From the NCBI GenBank assembly GCA_030836185.1, contig JAURQH010000104.1, forward strand, positions 28,618-92,617: a stretch of 64,000 bases of DNA. The letters are read 5' to 3'. The position numbers were made by a program, and so were the translations under genes. The DNA comes from Planctomycetota bacterium (GTDB taxonomy: Bacteria; Planctomycetota; Planctomycetia; Planctomycetales; Planctomycetaceae). The notes under the pieces are model-generated. The model was given only the letters and a program-made list of their open reading frames with translations. It was not told where the DNA came from and ran no database searches. Shown here in pieces: positions 8,397-18,414 of the stretch (within the stretch, counting starts at the first letter, position 1; each line of letters begins with the position of its first letter).

Positions 8397-10010
8397 ATGT
8401 CTGAGCTTTACCACGAATGTGGCGTTGCGGCTGTTTATCATCTTCCCTCAGCGGAAATCAGCCCCTTGCTGCCCGAGGGCGACCCCAACAAAACCTCGAA
8501 CTTAATGTCCCGCTTGCTGTTGGATATTCAAAACCGGGGGCAACTTGCAGCGGGGATGACGACCTACAATCCCAATCGATCTCAATTGATCGATACTCAC
8601 AAAGATGTCGGGACGGTCAACGAAGTCTTTCATCTCAACCACGAAGAACAATTTCGTAAGTTGATGGAGCAATACGAGGGGCCTGCCGCAATCGGGCACA
8701 CTCGCTACGCGACCTGCGGAAAAGATGACCGCAGTTATGCCCAACCCTTCGAACGCCACCACATCGAGAAACCAAAGTGGTTCAGTTTTGCTTTCAATGG
8801 TCAACTCGCCAACTACCCTGAGTTACAGAATGAAATTCTGCAACAAACGAACCACCACCTCGCGCGAGAAACCGACACCGAAATTCTGATGCACATGTTG
8901 AGCCAGGAACTCTCCCGTTCCGAGAATCACGATTTACTCGCGATCCTGAAGTCGCTCAGCAAACGACTCGACGGGGCCTACAATATTGTGTATCTCAACT
9001 CGTTGGGGGAAATGTTGATTGCTCGCGATCCTTACGGAATTCGTCCATTGTGCTATGCAATGGATGGTCCTTTGTTTGCAGCAGCGAGTGAATCAGTAGC
9101 ACTCACTAATCTCGGATTCTCGGCGGAGAGCATAAAAAATCTCGAACCGGGATACGCGATCCTGATTCGCAACGGACAATTGGAAATCGAACAGTTTGCA
9201 GAAAGCCAACGGAAGTCCCATTGTTTCTTTGAATGGATCTACTTCGCCAATGTTTGCAGCAATTTGGACGAACGAAGTGTCTATCTCACTCGCAAACGTC
9301 TCGGAGAAGAACTGGCCGATCAGGAAACCGTTGAAATTGACGAAGATACAATTGTGGTTCCCGTGCCGGACACAGCAAAAGCCGCTGCCGACAGTATGGC
9401 CTATCAGTTGAAAATCCCTTCTCTCGAAGGACTTATTCGTAACCGTTATATCGGACGAACATTCATTGAGGGCAATAATAATCGGGAGGCAAAGGTACGA
9501 GCGAAATATACGCCGCTACCCGAAGTCCTTGATGGAAAAAAAGTCTTGCTCGTCGAAGATACCATCGTTCGATCAACCACGATGAAAGCGTTAATTTCAC
9601 AGCTTCGCGAACGGGGAAAAGCCAAAGAAATTCATGTGAGAGTTGCCTGCCCTCCCATTATTTCGCCCTGTTTTTACGGAATCGATATGTCCACGATCCA
9701 AGAGCTGTTTGCCCCCAAATTCATGAACGATGGATCACTCATTCTGACACCCGAAATCGAAGCACATATGGCTCAGGCATTGGGTGCCGATTCGCTCCGT
9801 TACTTGCCGATGGAATCGGTTGCTCGCAGCATCGAGTTGCCCTCAGAGTCTTTATGCCAAGCATGTATCAATCATGATTACCCCACACCAGCCGGTAAGG
9901 CACTCTATGAGCAGGCTCTCGTGAATTTATCAGATCCTGCCAGTTGGGGAAAAGGTGATTCGGACCGAACGTACGACCGTTCTGTCGAAGTCAGTGGTAC
10001 TCGAACCTGA
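8397..10010 (+). CDS. purF: Amidophosphoribosyltransferase
   Basis: PurF moves the amide nitrogen of glutamine to PRPP in the first committed step of purine synthesis. The N-terminal class II glutaminase has its nucleophile at C8 after a short propeptide (HECGVAAV), then GHTRYATCG (100-108) and FNGQLANY (133-140). The PRPP-binding loop [13 protein letters not shown] is at 383-395. Cysteines at 276, 425, 487 and 490 lie where the Bacillus-type enzyme holds a 4Fe-4S cluster, and C-x2-C followed by YPTP matches that class, so an oxygen-sensitive Fe-S form is likely. The propeptide is expected to be cleaved. GGCGGA 9 nt upstream is a partial ribosome binding site. The thioesterase gene follows after 22 nt. 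Confidence 0.93.
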   Translation: MSELYHECGVAAVYHLPSAEISPLLPEGDPNKTSNLMSRLLLDIQNRGQLAAGMTTYNPNRSQLIDTHKDVGTVNEVFHLNHEEQFRKLMEQYEGPAAIGHTRYATCGKDDRSYAQPFERHHIEKPKWFSFAFNGQLANYPELQNEILQQTNHHLARETDTEILMHMLSQELSRSENHDLLAILKSLSKRLDGAYNIVYLNSLGEMLIARDPYGIRPLCYAMDGPLFAAASESVALTNLGFSAESIKNLEPGYAILIRNGQLEIEQFAESQRKSHCFFEWIYFANVCSNLDERSVYLTRKRLGEELADQETVEIDEDTIVVPVPDTAKAAADSMAYQLKIPSLEGLIRNRYIGRTFIEGNNNREAKVRAKYTPLPEVLDGKKVLLVEDTIVRSTTMKALISQLRERGKAKEIHVRVACPPIISPCFYGIDMSTIQELFAPKFMNDGSLILTPEIEAHMAQALGADSLRYLPMESVARSIELPSESLCQACINHDYPTPAGKALYEQALVNLSDPASWGKGDSDRTYDRSVEVSGTRT

Positions 10011-10032
10011 TTTGTGACCCCTTGGATGATTC

Positions 10033-10431
10033 ATGCAGAAACCAAGCCACGAACTCGCAATCCGAGTCCGCTACAGTGAAACAGATGCAATGGGATACTT
10101 GCATCACTCCAACCACGCAATCTATTTTGAGATGGGACGCACAGAATTGTTTCGTGCTCAAGGTGGCAACTATCGTCGTATGGAAGAACTCGGACTCTTC
10201 TTTGTTGTTGTTCAACTCGATATCAAATTTCGCTTGCCTGCCCGCTACGATGATGAATTAACTCTCTTGACGACTCTCGACCAAACCGGTGCAGTCAAAC
10301 TGGTCCACAGTTACCGGCTAATGCGTGGTCAAGAGTTAATCGCTGAAGCGAACACCACGCTGGCATGTGCCGACGCTAACGGTCAGGTGCAGATGATCCC
10401 CGATGATTTGCACACACAGACAGGCCAGTGA
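10033..10431 (+). CDS. Acyl-CoA thioesterase, 4HBT / YbgC-FadM type hotdog
   Basis: The first 40 residues carry the 4-hydroxybenzoyl-CoA thioesterase pattern: VRYSETDAMGYLHHSNHAIYFEMGR, in which the Asp of the ETDAMG motif is the catalytic acid. The remainder fits one hotdog fold (132 residues, normal length). Members hydrolyse short or medium acyl-CoA thioesters in the cytoplasm; the exact acyl chain is unknown. It follows purF by 22 nt on the same strand and is probably co-transcribed with it. The 3' end converges with the phosphatase gene at 10467. Confidence 0.88.
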   Translation: MQKPSHELAIRVRYSETDAMGYLHHSNHAIYFEMGRTELFRAQGGNYRRMEELGLFFVVVQLDIKFRLPARYDDELTLLTTLDQTGAVKLVHSYRLMRGQELIAEANTTLACADANGQVQMIPDDLHTQTGQ

Positions 10432-10466
10432 ATACTTATAAGTGAATCCTTACAAGGCACTCAGGA

Positions 10467-11192
10467 TTATTGGCTGCCGGACTTCACATGAAAATCAATA
10501 ACCAACGGCAAATGGTCGGACGCAACTTTGGAATTTTTATTCTTGACGATGCGCGCCTCATGAATCTCGATGCAGTTGCAACAAAACGCTTTATCAAGAG
10601 AACCGATGGGGAGATACGCAGGAAATGATCGATAGCGCGAGGGAGGAGTTGTCACTTCTTGAAAATAGGATGCTTCAAAAGGTTTGGACTTGAGAGTTCC
10701 CCGCCAATCATTTGTGTCACCGATAATCAGTGTCGGGACATCCTTCGCTTCCCGATACAAACGATGGTTCAACAAATGCTCGACCTGCCATTGCCGTTCC
10801 GCTTCGGCCAGTCCCAGATGATAATTCACCAATCTCACGATCCCTTCCGGTGAATCGATCACCGCAATTTGTGCCGAGCGAGCTTTGCGTTCTCCTTTTT
10901 GCAAGGAGACTTCATGCCGAGTCAGAAACGGCCAGCGAGAGAGTAACAAATTGCCATATCCACCATCTTGCAAATGCACATTCATTCGGTACATGCGATG
11001 TGCATAATTAAAATAATCAGAGATCAGCAGAGGTTGATCGTCGTGATTTGATCGACTGACGTTCCGGTCCACTTCCTGCAAACAAATGATGTCGGGGTTT
11101 TCGTGCTCAATGACATCGATGATTCGTTGCAGCTTGTACAATCGGTCGCGACCTCCGATCCCCTTGTGAATATTGTAGCTGAGAACACGCAT
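10467..11192 (-). CDS. Endonuclease/exonuclease/phosphatase family protein
   Basis: The EEP fold is shown by RVLSYNIHKGIGG at the start, ICLQEVDRN (metal-binding Glu), LIIGDTNDW (Asp-x-Asn), and the C-terminal SDHLPLVIDF (Asp-His catalytic pair). Members are Mg-dependent phosphodiesterases that act on DNA, phospholipid or phosphorylated small molecules. No signal peptide is present, so a cytoplasmic or membrane-surface role is expected. The 241 residues are typical of small bacterial members. The gene starts 12 nt after the PVC-type dehydrogenase and is the last gene of the minus-strand operon that begins with the ECF sigma factor. Confidence 0.87.
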   Translation of the reverse strand: MRVLSYNIHKGIGGRDRLYKLQRIIDVIEHENPDIICLQEVDRNVSRSNHDDQPLLISDYFNYAHRMYRMNVHLQDGGYGNLLLSRWPFLTRHEVSLQKGERKARSAQIAVIDSPEGIVRLVNYHLGLAEAERQWQVEHLLNHRLYREAKDVPTLIIGDTNDWRGTLKSKPFEASYFQEVTTPPSRYRSFPAYLPIGSLDKAFCCNCIEIHEARIVKNKNSKVASDHLPLVIDFHVKSGSQ

Positions 11193-11204
11193 GCGATAGA
11201 CGGT

Positions 11205-14200
11205 TTATTGTGGTTTTGAAAGTGGGCCGGTTTGGATGAGCAAGAATTTCATCAGCGAATAGAAGTCATCTGGAGGAAGGTCGCGAGCAATACTCTCCGG
11301 CATCAATGATAACGGAGATTTCTTCGATTCCTCAACCTCATCAGCAGGTAGAGAGAATTCTTTTCCTTTGTTATCGGCGAGAATCCACTTATCACCCTCT
11401 TTGCGGCGAAAAAGTCCGGTCATCACTTTACCCTCAGTGGTGACGATTGTCATCGAGTGAAACGCCACATCGACGTTTTGATTCGGATCGAGTGTGTCTT
11501 CAAACAAACGGGAGGCACCGCGATTTCCAATCCCGTCCAGTTGTGGCCCGACTAGAGCCCCTTTCCCTGCAATCTGGTGACAGTTCTGGCAGTTCTTTTC
11601 AAAAATCAGTCGCCCACGTTTTGCAGTGGCTGGATGAGACGAATACTCCTTCAATCGTGAAGCAATCAATGACTTCAGTTCAGCCGAGATATTGGGAAGA
11701 TTGGCTGTGAGATCGGCAATAGTTTTCTTCTGCTCGGGAGAACTCACCGCATTGAGCTTCGCCGCGATTTCTTGGCGTTGCAGTAATCGTGAAGAGAGAT
11801 GCCCCGCTTTCAGCATCTCAAACATCCTTTTTCGCCCGACCTCGCTATTGGTCAACCCAATAATCAACTCTTCCTGTACATCAGAGGGGACTTGTTTGAC
11901 AAGAGATATCAGTTCCTTTGTGGTGAGGTCTCGATCTTCGAGGATCGTTTCTACAATTTGCGTACGGACTGCCGCTGGCAGGTTGGGAGATTGCAGACCA
12001 TTCGCCAGACTCGCCAATAGTGGAGCCTGCTGTTGTTGCAGGTAGGCAGAAGCGAGAAGGTATTGTGCCTCCGGGTGGTGTTTTGCTTGCCTTAGAAATG
12101 ATTTGAGTTCTGACTGTTTATTGTCGAGTTGAAAATTCAGTTGAAGTCGAGCCAGATTGGCGAGAAGGGTCGATTCATACTTTGGGGATAATTTAGGAAT
12201 CGAGATAACTTTGGGCTCAATCCTGCCAAAGGCGAGCCAGGCGTAAGCACCGCCAGAGTCTCCATCGGTGGCCTGCAAATATACTTTTCGCCCATTGAGT
12301 GATTCAAGATCCCAGACGATTTGTAGCGCGGTGTCATTACGGGGAGGAAATGTGGACTTCAGGATTTTTTCGGTCGCGGCATCGTGAAGCGTCACTTTGT
12401 TCAGATGATGGGCCTCTTTCGTCGGAAAGCCCCGATGACCACAAAGGTAGAAACTGAATTTCGACGGAGCGTTAAAAACCAGCGACCGAAGCGCACCCGT
12501 CAGTTGTTCTCCATGGGGATGACTGCTGATCAGACCGACTGTCTTTCCATCCGCACAAGGACGCGACTGCATATCCCAAGGGTCTCGTTTGTCATAAACG
12601 GAACTCCAACCTGTCTCGATGTGTGTGGCAACCTTCGCCAATTCTCGAAACAGGTCATCGGCCCAGTTTATTAACTCGGGGCTTTTCTGAGATCGAACAT
12701 TCCCGAGAGTTTCCCGAATAGAGAACAGTAGCGGAAGCTGCTGCTCCCATTGCCCGTCGAATTGCTCGCGTATAAGTTGAACAACATCCGGGATACGATC
12801 CTCTGGCAAGGATTTCACGATGTGTTCTAGGAACTCTGGAGAACGACTGGCTTCATCAGGAAAGACACGAAGGTAATCGAGGAGATAGGTTCCTGCGGGT
12901 TCTGTTTTCATCCCCAATGCAATTTCGGCCACGAGCCGCGATTGTTGAGCGATAGCCGATGAAGGAATGTGATATGTGGCAAAGTTATCATCACGATTAA
13001 AGAGATCTCGAAGTGCCATGCGGATTGCGTGAATGAGGATCGCATCATCTGGCGGGACCGCTTCAAGCTTTCTTAGTAACAAATCTTCAAGCCGTCCTGA
13101 GGGAATTCCATGCCGGCCTAGCACTTCGGTCGCAGCGAATTGAACAAACGAATCCTCATCATTGAGTAAGTATTCGCAAGCAGATACAGCAATATGGTCT
13201 GGCGACATCTGCCTCTGTAATATTCGAACGGTCTGCAATCGAACGAGTGAAGCCGGATGTTTCATTAACCTCTGATAATCAAGACGATCCGTAGCGTTCA
13301 ACCGAGACAAAGCCCACATTGCATGAGCCACAAGCGAAGGCTGGGAATTGTTCTCGACCGCTTGGTACAACGCCGGAATGGCGGCTTCACCAACACTGTC
13401 CGACAGATAATCAGTGATCAGCATACGACGTGTCTGATTTGGATGCCCCATTTCTTGAATCAATTCAGCAAGAGAATTGTATGAAATACGTTTTTGTGAA
13501 TGGAGACGTTCTGCATGATTGTAAGCGGTGTGGGTAATCCTCCAAATGCGTCCGCTGATACGATCTCTCCCCGGATGATCGAGAGGGACTTCATAATGTC
13601 CGATAATGCGATTGTAGAAGTCGGCCACATAGAGCGCACCATCTGGCCCAAGTTGCACATCAACCGGGCGAAACCAGGAATCGCTAGTGGAAAGAAAATC
13701 CGATTCCTCGACCGCTTTCACTGTTGCTCCGTGATACTCAAGTCGATTGCGATTGATTCGGCTGGTCATCACATTTCCCGAAAACATATTGCCCCGGTAT
13801 TCCCTGGGAAACAAATCATCTTCATAGATGGCGACACCTGCAATGGCGGTTGACCCGTGAAGATGATCCATCATGGGAGGGACATGCCCCAAGCCATCGT
13901 GGGGCTTTCCGAAACTTGGGTAATAGCCCCCTTCGATGAGTTGATAGATCGGCTTGGAATGACAATCGGCCGTAAATAGATTCCCGCGCGAGTCCTGAAC
14001 CATCCCGAAGGGATTCACCTGCCCGTGAGTGAAGTGTTCGATACGTCGTCCATCAGTGCGAATTCTGTAAGTATTCCCGGAGTGCATGTGAATTTGATGC
14101 CCGTCCGCGCCGGAAACTGTTGTTTCGTTATTGAATCCATGACAGGCATACATCCAACCATCGAACCCGCGCGTGAAACCATTATTCATGCCGTGCGTGT

Positions 14201-14708
14201 CACGTTCGAATCCCATCGGGCCGTAGAGGATCGTCCTCTTATCGGCTTTGTCGTCTCCATTAGTATCTTCCAGATACCAGATGTTGGGAATGCTCCATGC
14301 AATCACGCCGTTTTTGTATGGATAAAGGCCAATGGGGATGTTCAATCCGTCAGCAAATGTCACGATTTTGTCAAATTTCCCGTCACCCGTAGTATCTTCA
14401 AGGATTTTGATGCAATCTTGCGGTTGACGATCTGCCGGTGCCGCATACGGGTACTCCTGTGACATCGAAGCCCATAACCGACCATGAATGTCGAAAGCAA
14501 GGTTCATGGGTTTGAGAATATCGGGTTCAGCAGCCACTAATTCAATTTGGAAACCCGGGGGGAGACGAAATGTCTTTCGTTGCTCCTCAGGTGTCAGAGG
14601 AGCAGTTGGCCGAACGGTCGAACGGAATGGATCGCTGTCCTGAGCCACTCCACGAACAGCCGAAATGAGAGCAATTACAAGCGTAAAGAACAATTGGAGT
14701 TTGAGCAC
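11205..14708 (-). CDS. PVC-type heme-binding CxxCH protein (membrane-bound dehydrogenase with HEAT repeats)
   Basis: This 1167-residue secreted protein begins with a signal peptide (to about SAVRGVAQ). Residues about 40-400 form a glucose/sorbosone-dehydrogenase-like beta-propeller (RLWASMSQEYPY, NGFTRGFDGWMYACHGF, LGPDGALYVADFYNRIIGHYE). HEAT-like helical repeats follow (about 420-560), then a beta-rich domain (about 700-820) resembling a carbohydrate-binding NPCBM-like module. A C-terminal cytochrome c domain carries C1040-QN-CH. The family is typical of the PVC group and is thought to oxidise sugars with electron transfer to heme; this is inference from domains. The start is GTG, 5 nt after the sulfatase stop, so it is co-transcribed with the sulfatase. 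Confidence 0.92.
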   Translation of the reverse strand: MLKLQLFFTLVIALISAVRGVAQDSDPFRSTVRPTAPLTPEEQRKTFRLPPGFQIELVAAEPDILKPMNLAFDIHGRLWASMSQEYPYAAPADRQPQDCIKILEDTTGDGKFDKIVTFADGLNIPIGLYPYKNGVIAWSIPNIWYLEDTNGDDKADKRTILYGPMGFERDTHGMNNGFTRGFDGWMYACHGFNNETTVSGADGHQIHMHSGNTYRIRTDGRRIEHFTHGQVNPFGMVQDSRGNLFTADCHSKPIYQLIEGGYYPSFGKPHDGLGHVPPMMDHLHGSTAIAGVAIYEDDLFPREYRGNMFSGNVMTSRINRNRLEYHGATVKAVEESDFLSTSDSWFRPVDVQLGPDGALYVADFYNRIIGHYEVPLDHPGRDRISGRIWRITHTAYNHAERLHSQKRISYNSLAELIQEMGHPNQTRRMLITDYLSDSVGEAAIPALYQAVENNSQPSLVAHAMWALSRLNATDRLDYQRLMKHPASLVRLQTVRILQRQMSPDHIAVSACEYLLNDEDSFVQFAATEVLGRHGIPSGRLEDLLLRKLEAVPPDDAILIHAIRMALRDLFNRDDNFATYHIPSSAIAQQSRLVAEIALGMKTEPAGTYLLDYLRVFPDEASRSPEFLEHIVKSLPEDRIPDVVQLIREQFDGQWEQQLPLLFSIRETLGNVRSQKSPELINWADDLFRELAKVATHIETGWSSVYDKRDPWDMQSRPCADGKTVGLISSHPHGEQLTGALRSLVFNAPSKFSFYLCGHRGFPTKEAHHLNKVTLHDAATEKILKSTFPPRNDTALQIVWDLESLNGRKVYLQATDGDSGGAYAWLAFGRIEPKVISIPKLSPKYESTLLANLARLQLNFQLDNKQSELKSFLRQAKHHPEAQYLLASAYLQQQQAPLLASLANGLQSPNLPAAVRTQIVETILEDRDLTTKELISLVKQVPSDVQEELIIGLTNSEVGRKRMFEMLKAGHLSSRLLQRQEIAAKLNAVSSPEQKKTIADLTANLPNISAELKSLIASRLKEYSSHPATAKRGRLIFEKNCQNCHQIAGKGALVGPQLDGIGNRGASRLFEDTLDPNQNVDVAFHSMTIVTTEGKVMTGLFRRKEGDKWILADNKGKEFSLPADEVEESKKSPLSLMPESIARDLPPDDFYSLMKFLLIQTGPLSKPQ

Positions 14709-14713
14709 TAGAG

Positions 14714-16186
14714 TTATTTCTTCTTCTGAGGTTTTTTCTTTTTACCACCAAGCGAAGGATGTTTGGGGCCGCCCCCCAAATACGGATAGCTATCGAAGTC
14801 GATCTCACTATCCGTTACTCGCGGATCTCCGGTCGACTTGAGACGTTGCATCAAATCGGCGATCAGTTCTTTTCGAATCTCTTTGTATCTCGGCTGACCC
14901 GCGACGTTTTCAACTTGTTGTGGGTCGTTCGATAAATCGTACAGTTCGATTTCGGGTCGTTTGCCGAAACAAAGCTCATACGCGCGGCGATGTTCGGAAT
15001 CCTTATCCCTATTAGCCACAATGTAACTTTTGGTCGGACCATTATCGGTATCGCCATACCAGGTTCCCGGTACCGCGGCTTGTTCATAGAGAGGAGTTCC
15101 ATTCGGCCAACGCTTTGGTTTGAAGTTGACGATCAGAAAATAGTCATCGGTCCGCAACCCTCGTGATGGATATCCTCCCATGTCGGGAGCCTCCTGAGAG
15201 GGCACATGACGTTCTTTTCCGACGAGAATCGAACTCCAGTCCTTCAGAACACGTCCTGATTGGTCGGACTGGAATAATGTCATCAAGCTGCGACCGGTCA
15301 TCTCTTCCGGGATAGACAATCCCACAGCATCGAGAAAGGTTGGCCCGAAATCTGTCGTAGAAACGAAATCTGTCACTACACGCCCCGGCTTGATTTTATC
15401 GCCCCAGCGAGCGGCAAGAGGAACACGAGAGCCAATGTCATACAGATTACTCTTACAACGTGGGAATGGCATCCCATGGTCGCCCGTCATCAGAATAAGA
15501 GTGTTGTCGAGCTCTCCCATCTCTTCGAGTGTTTTAAGGGCGTCACCGACCAACGAGTCGAATCGTTGAACTTCAAAATAGTAATCAGCAATATCACTCC
15601 GAATTTCGTCAGAATCGGGATAGCAAGCGGGGAGAGGGACATTGCTGACATCCATGCCGGCTTCTTTTCCCGAACCAAGTTTGTAAGGTCGGTGAGGATC
15701 GCTACTGCCGAGCCAATAACAAAACGGCTGACCTTCTTCCCGAGTCTTCACAAACTCCTGAAAGTTTTTGTATCGTTTACCGGCAAGCTCTCGCGTAGCT
15801 GTTTCAGGTTTTCCCGGCCCCCAGGCTTTTCCTGAATGCCCGGTGGCATAACCAGATTCGCGGATAATGTCTTCGTAAGTGATGAATTTGTCAGGAAAAA
15901 TGCTCCACAAGTTGCCCGCTCCTTCCAGTCTCCAATGCCATTGACCGGTGAGAATCGCACCACGGGACGGCGTACAGGAAGGTGACGAAATGAAAGCATG
16001 CTCGAACAGAACCCCCTCTTTTGCCAGACGATCAAAGGTTGGTGTTTTGACGACTGGATCGCCATAAGCGCCTGCGTGTGGCCAACCCCAGTCATCAGCA
16101 ATGGCGAACAGAATGTTCGGCTGTTTGGCCGACACTGTCGAACAACTTGCAAACACGAGAATGAGACAGACAAGACGACGTAACAT
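14714..16186 (-). CDS. Secreted sulfatase (formylglycine type)
   Basis: A signal peptide (ending FASCSTVSA) is followed by NILFAIADDWGWPH, with the Asp pair that binds Ca. The sulfatase signature C-T-P-S-R (SPSCTPSRGAILTGQW) has its Cys, at residue 71 from the chosen start, expected to become formylglycine. Later GDHGMPFPR matches the family. A second family marker, YDLSNDPQQVENVA, is in the C-terminal part. The tail ends in a Lys-rich stretch, which is odd. A GTG at 16195 is also possible, but ATG 16186 has GGAAAG 8 nt upstream. The ECF sigma gene ends 25 nt upstream, and the dehydrogenase starts 5 nt downstream. It likely removes sulfate esters from polysaccharides. Confidence 0.92.
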   Translation of the reverse strand: MLRRLVCLILVFASCSTVSAKQPNILFAIADDWGWPHAGAYGDPVVKTPTFDRLAKEGVLFEHAFISSPSCTPSRGAILTGQWHWRLEGAGNLWSIFPDKFITYEDIIRESGYATGHSGKAWGPGKPETATRELAGKRYKNFQEFVKTREEGQPFCYWLGSSDPHRPYKLGSGKEAGMDVSNVPLPACYPDSDEIRSDIADYYFEVQRFDSLVGDALKTLEEMGELDNTLILMTGDHGMPFPRCKSNLYDIGSRVPLAARWGDKIKPGRVVTDFVSTTDFGPTFLDAVGLSIPEEMTGRSLMTLFQSDQSGRVLKDWSSILVGKERHVPSQEAPDMGGYPSRGLRTDDYFLIVNFKPKRWPNGTPLYEQAAVPGTWYGDTDNGPTKSYIVANRDKDSEHRRAYELCFGKRPEIELYDLSNDPQQVENVAGQPRYKEIRKELIADLMQRLKSTGDPRVTDSEIDFDSYPYLGGGPKHPSLGGKKKKPQKKK

Positions 16187-16211
16187 GATGAGCACTTTCC
16201 GTGTGGTATAT

Positions 16212-16847
16212 TTAGACTTCGGGTTCGATAGATTTATGAAAACGGTCTGTCAGCAATTCGCGGGCGGTTTCTAATCCTCGACGAACGGTTCGATCAGAGC
16301 GATCAGTTTCGACGGCAATTTCGGAGGTGTCGTGCCCCTGAAGTGCGAGCTCCAGAATGCGACGTTGGAGCTCGGGTAGTTGGGTCATAACTTGCTCCAG
16401 TTCTTCCGTCATGCCAAGCAGCTCCGTGACAGAGGGGGCTTTAACGAATGCTTCCGGGTTAATCATCGGGCGAGAGTTATCGTCTTTCCCGCCACTCATC
16501 ATGCTCTCTTCAACTTTAATCGAGCGTTTTTGCGCGGAATGAAATTCGACCTGCCCATGTAACTTGTTCATCACAATAGCCGCCAGCAAACGCCATAAAT
16601 CGCCGCTCTTTTCCAATGTATACCGGTCATCAGCAGCGCCTCGAAAAAAACTGCGATAGGCGGATTGAACAATGTCTTCGGGATCAACGCGCCGAGCCAT
16701 CTTGGGTGACAGCCGAGTGCGTGCGAGTGCCGTCAATCGCATCAAATATTGATCAAATATCTCTTGCGCGGCCATTTCGTCACCGGATTTCCAACGGTCG
16801 AGGAGTTCGGCTCCCTCATTTTCTTCATCATCTGGTGAGTGGCCCAT
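16212..16847 (-). CDS. ECF-type RNA polymerase sigma factor
   Basis: Region 2 is seen in LLDRWKSGDEMAAQEIFDQYLMRLTALAR and RRVDPEDIVQSAYRSFFRG. Region 4 is seen in LPELQRRILELALQGHDTSEIAVETDRSDRTVRRGL, a helix-turn-helix for the -35 element. The 211-residue form with an insert between the regions is the type common in planctomycetes. No anti-sigma gene is adjacent. It is the first gene of the operon with the sulfatase and the PVC dehydrogenase, which suggests it governs genes for sulfated polysaccharide use, perhaps including its own operon. A near-perfect palindrome lies directly upstream (16858-16873). Confidence 0.9.
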   Translation of the reverse strand: MGHSPDDEENEGAELLDRWKSGDEMAAQEIFDQYLMRLTALARTRLSPKMARRVDPEDIVQSAYRSFFRGAADDRYTLEKSGDLWRLLAAIVMNKLHGQVEFHSAQKRSIKVEESMMSGGKDDNSRPMINPEAFVKAPSVTELLGMTEELEQVMTQLPELQRRILELALQGHDTSEIAVETDRSDRTVRRGLETARELLTDRFHKSIEPEV

Positions 16848-16857
16848 AAAGTTGTCT

Positions 16858-16873
16858 CATATTCTAGAATGTG
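16858..16873 (-). promoter_or_regulatory. Palindrome upstream of the ECF sigma gene
   Basis: The 16-bp element CATATTCTAGAATGTG is an inverted repeat with one mismatched pair, centred on CTAG. It sits 10 nt before the sigma factor start codon. It could be an operator or part of the promoter; nothing else supports this. Confidence 0.3.
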
Positions 16874-16905
16874 AAGTTCGTGTTGAGGGTGTCAAGCAGT
16901 GTGTG

Positions 16906-18345
16906 TTACTGATCTACAGATTCCAAATACGTTTTGTAATCCGGTAGCACCGGATCGTTCGCTTCTATCATCTGTTTCATCAGTAGGCTTCTGAGATGGA
17001 GTAATTGTTTCTGATGATGCCTGCTCTGTGTCAGATTGTGTAACGCATCGGGATCGGATTCATTGTCATAGAATTCTTCAGGAGTTCGATACAAGAAATG
17101 CTGTACCCGAGCAGCGATCTCTTCGTCAGTTTTAGCGGCCTGTTTCATGGCCTTCATCGTTAGACCGGCTTGAGATTCATTCCTGAAGACTTTTTCACCA
17201 TTTGACCACCCATTGAAAATATAGCTCGCGTTTTTGGTCATCACACAACGCATCGGATATTCGTTTTTCCCCGAAGTCCGGTTAATAGAAGTGAAGACGA
17301 CATCACGGTTGTCTTGAGCCTTACCCTTCAGAATCGGTAAGTAAGAACGACCATCAAGACCCGGTAATGGTGAAAGCCCCACAGCATCGAGAATCGTTGG
17401 CGTGTAGTCGATTCCTGAAATCATATGCTCGCGATCAATGCTATCGGGTTTGACGACTCCCGGCCAACGCACAACCCAAGGAGTAATCGTCGAGTGTCGC
17501 CAGCAATTTGTTTTGGCAAAAGGTAACGGCATGCCGTGATCTGAAGTGAACACAACTAATGTATTACTGGCGAGGCCCGATTCATCGAGTGCCTTGAGAA
17601 GAGAGCCGACAATCTCATCGGCTCGATGGACAGACGCATAATATTCTGAGAGTTCCTGCCGTACTTCTGGGAGATCGGGTAAAAATCCCGGAACCGGGAC
17701 TTCCTGAGGATCAAATGTACGACTCACTTTGGTGTAAAAATGAGGGTCTTTCCGCTTCCCTTTGAGTCGGCCTTTCTCTTGTTGGCTGTTGGCAAAAGGG
17801 CGATGCGGATCCTGAGAATTTGCCATCAAAAAAAATGGTTTCTCCGACTTGGTAACCTCAGCAAAAAACGTCTTCGAATGTTGATAGTATTTGCCAGGAT
17901 CACGACCGACTCCCAATTCGCTGGCTTCAACGACTACATCCCAAGCTGCTCCTCGTGAGGGAACGACATGCGGAACTTTCGCCATAATCCCGGTGTGATA
18001 GCCGGCGTCATGCAAACTCTCAAGAAGCGTAGGGACATCCTTATTGATCCGATCAAAACCGAGAGCACCTGAACGATGCGGATAGCGGCCCGTCATCCAG
18101 ACGGCCCGCGTCGGCATACAAATTGCAATGGTGACGTGAGCATGCTCAAACCGAAGTCCCTGGGTCGCCAGCTTGTCGATATTCGGTGTGATGTCGGGTA
18201 TCGGACAGCCATAGACACCGACTGAGTCGCGATTCATATCATCGACTGTGATAAACAGGACATTTGGCCGGTCTGCAGCCGAAGTCGCAGTAGCAGAACA
18301 CAAGACAAGAGAAAAACCCGCCAGCCAGGTAACAACAGAACGCAT
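16906..18345 (-). CDS. Secreted sulfatase (C-M-P-T-R signature)
   Basis: After a signal peptide (MRSVVTWLAGFSLVLC to ATSAADRP) comes NVLFITVDDMNRDSVG with the metal-binding Asp pair. The signature C-M-P-T-R follows (Cys at residue 76 from the chosen start), fitting C-x-P-x-R although Thr replaces the more usual Ser. FTSDHGMPLPF and a C-terminal EFYDNESDPDALHNL complete the family pattern. The frame opens at 18384, but ATG 18345 is chosen because GGAG lies 6 nt before it. The product resembles planctomycete choline-sulfatase/heparan-sulfatase-like enzymes, but the substrate is unknown. It is about 60 nt upstream of the ECF sigma operon on the same strand, so the two might share a transcript. 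Confidence 0.92.
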   Translation of the reverse strand: MRSVVTWLAGFSLVLCSATATSAADRPNVLFITVDDMNRDSVGVYGCPIPDITPNIDKLATQGLRFEHAHVTIAICMPTRAVWMTGRYPHRSGALGFDRINKDVPTLLESLHDAGYHTGIMAKVPHVVPSRGAAWDVVVEASELGVGRDPGKYYQHSKTFFAEVTKSEKPFFLMANSQDPHRPFANSQQEKGRLKGKRKDPHFYTKVSRTFDPQEVPVPGFLPDLPEVRQELSEYYASVHRADEIVGSLLKALDESGLASNTLVVFTSDHGMPLPFAKTNCWRHSTITPWVVRWPGVVKPDSIDREHMISGIDYTPTILDAVGLSPLPGLDGRSYLPILKGKAQDNRDVVFTSINRTSGKNEYPMRCVMTKNASYIFNGWSNGEKVFRNESQAGLTMKAMKQAAKTDEEIAARVQHFLYRTPEEFYDNESDPDALHNLTQSRHHQKQLLHLRSLLMKQMIEANDPVLPDYKTYLESVDQ

Positions 18346-18414
18346 AACAATCTCCGGGCATGACAAAAATGGTGAATAGTCCATTTTCTACACTCAGAGC
18401 CTCGAAGCAAGCAT

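Noticed and set aside
18234..18414. Extension of the TrkA_C frame to 18234 as a 329-residue protein
   Set aside because: The extra part is basic, lies inside the sulfatase gene and follows an apparent frameshift.
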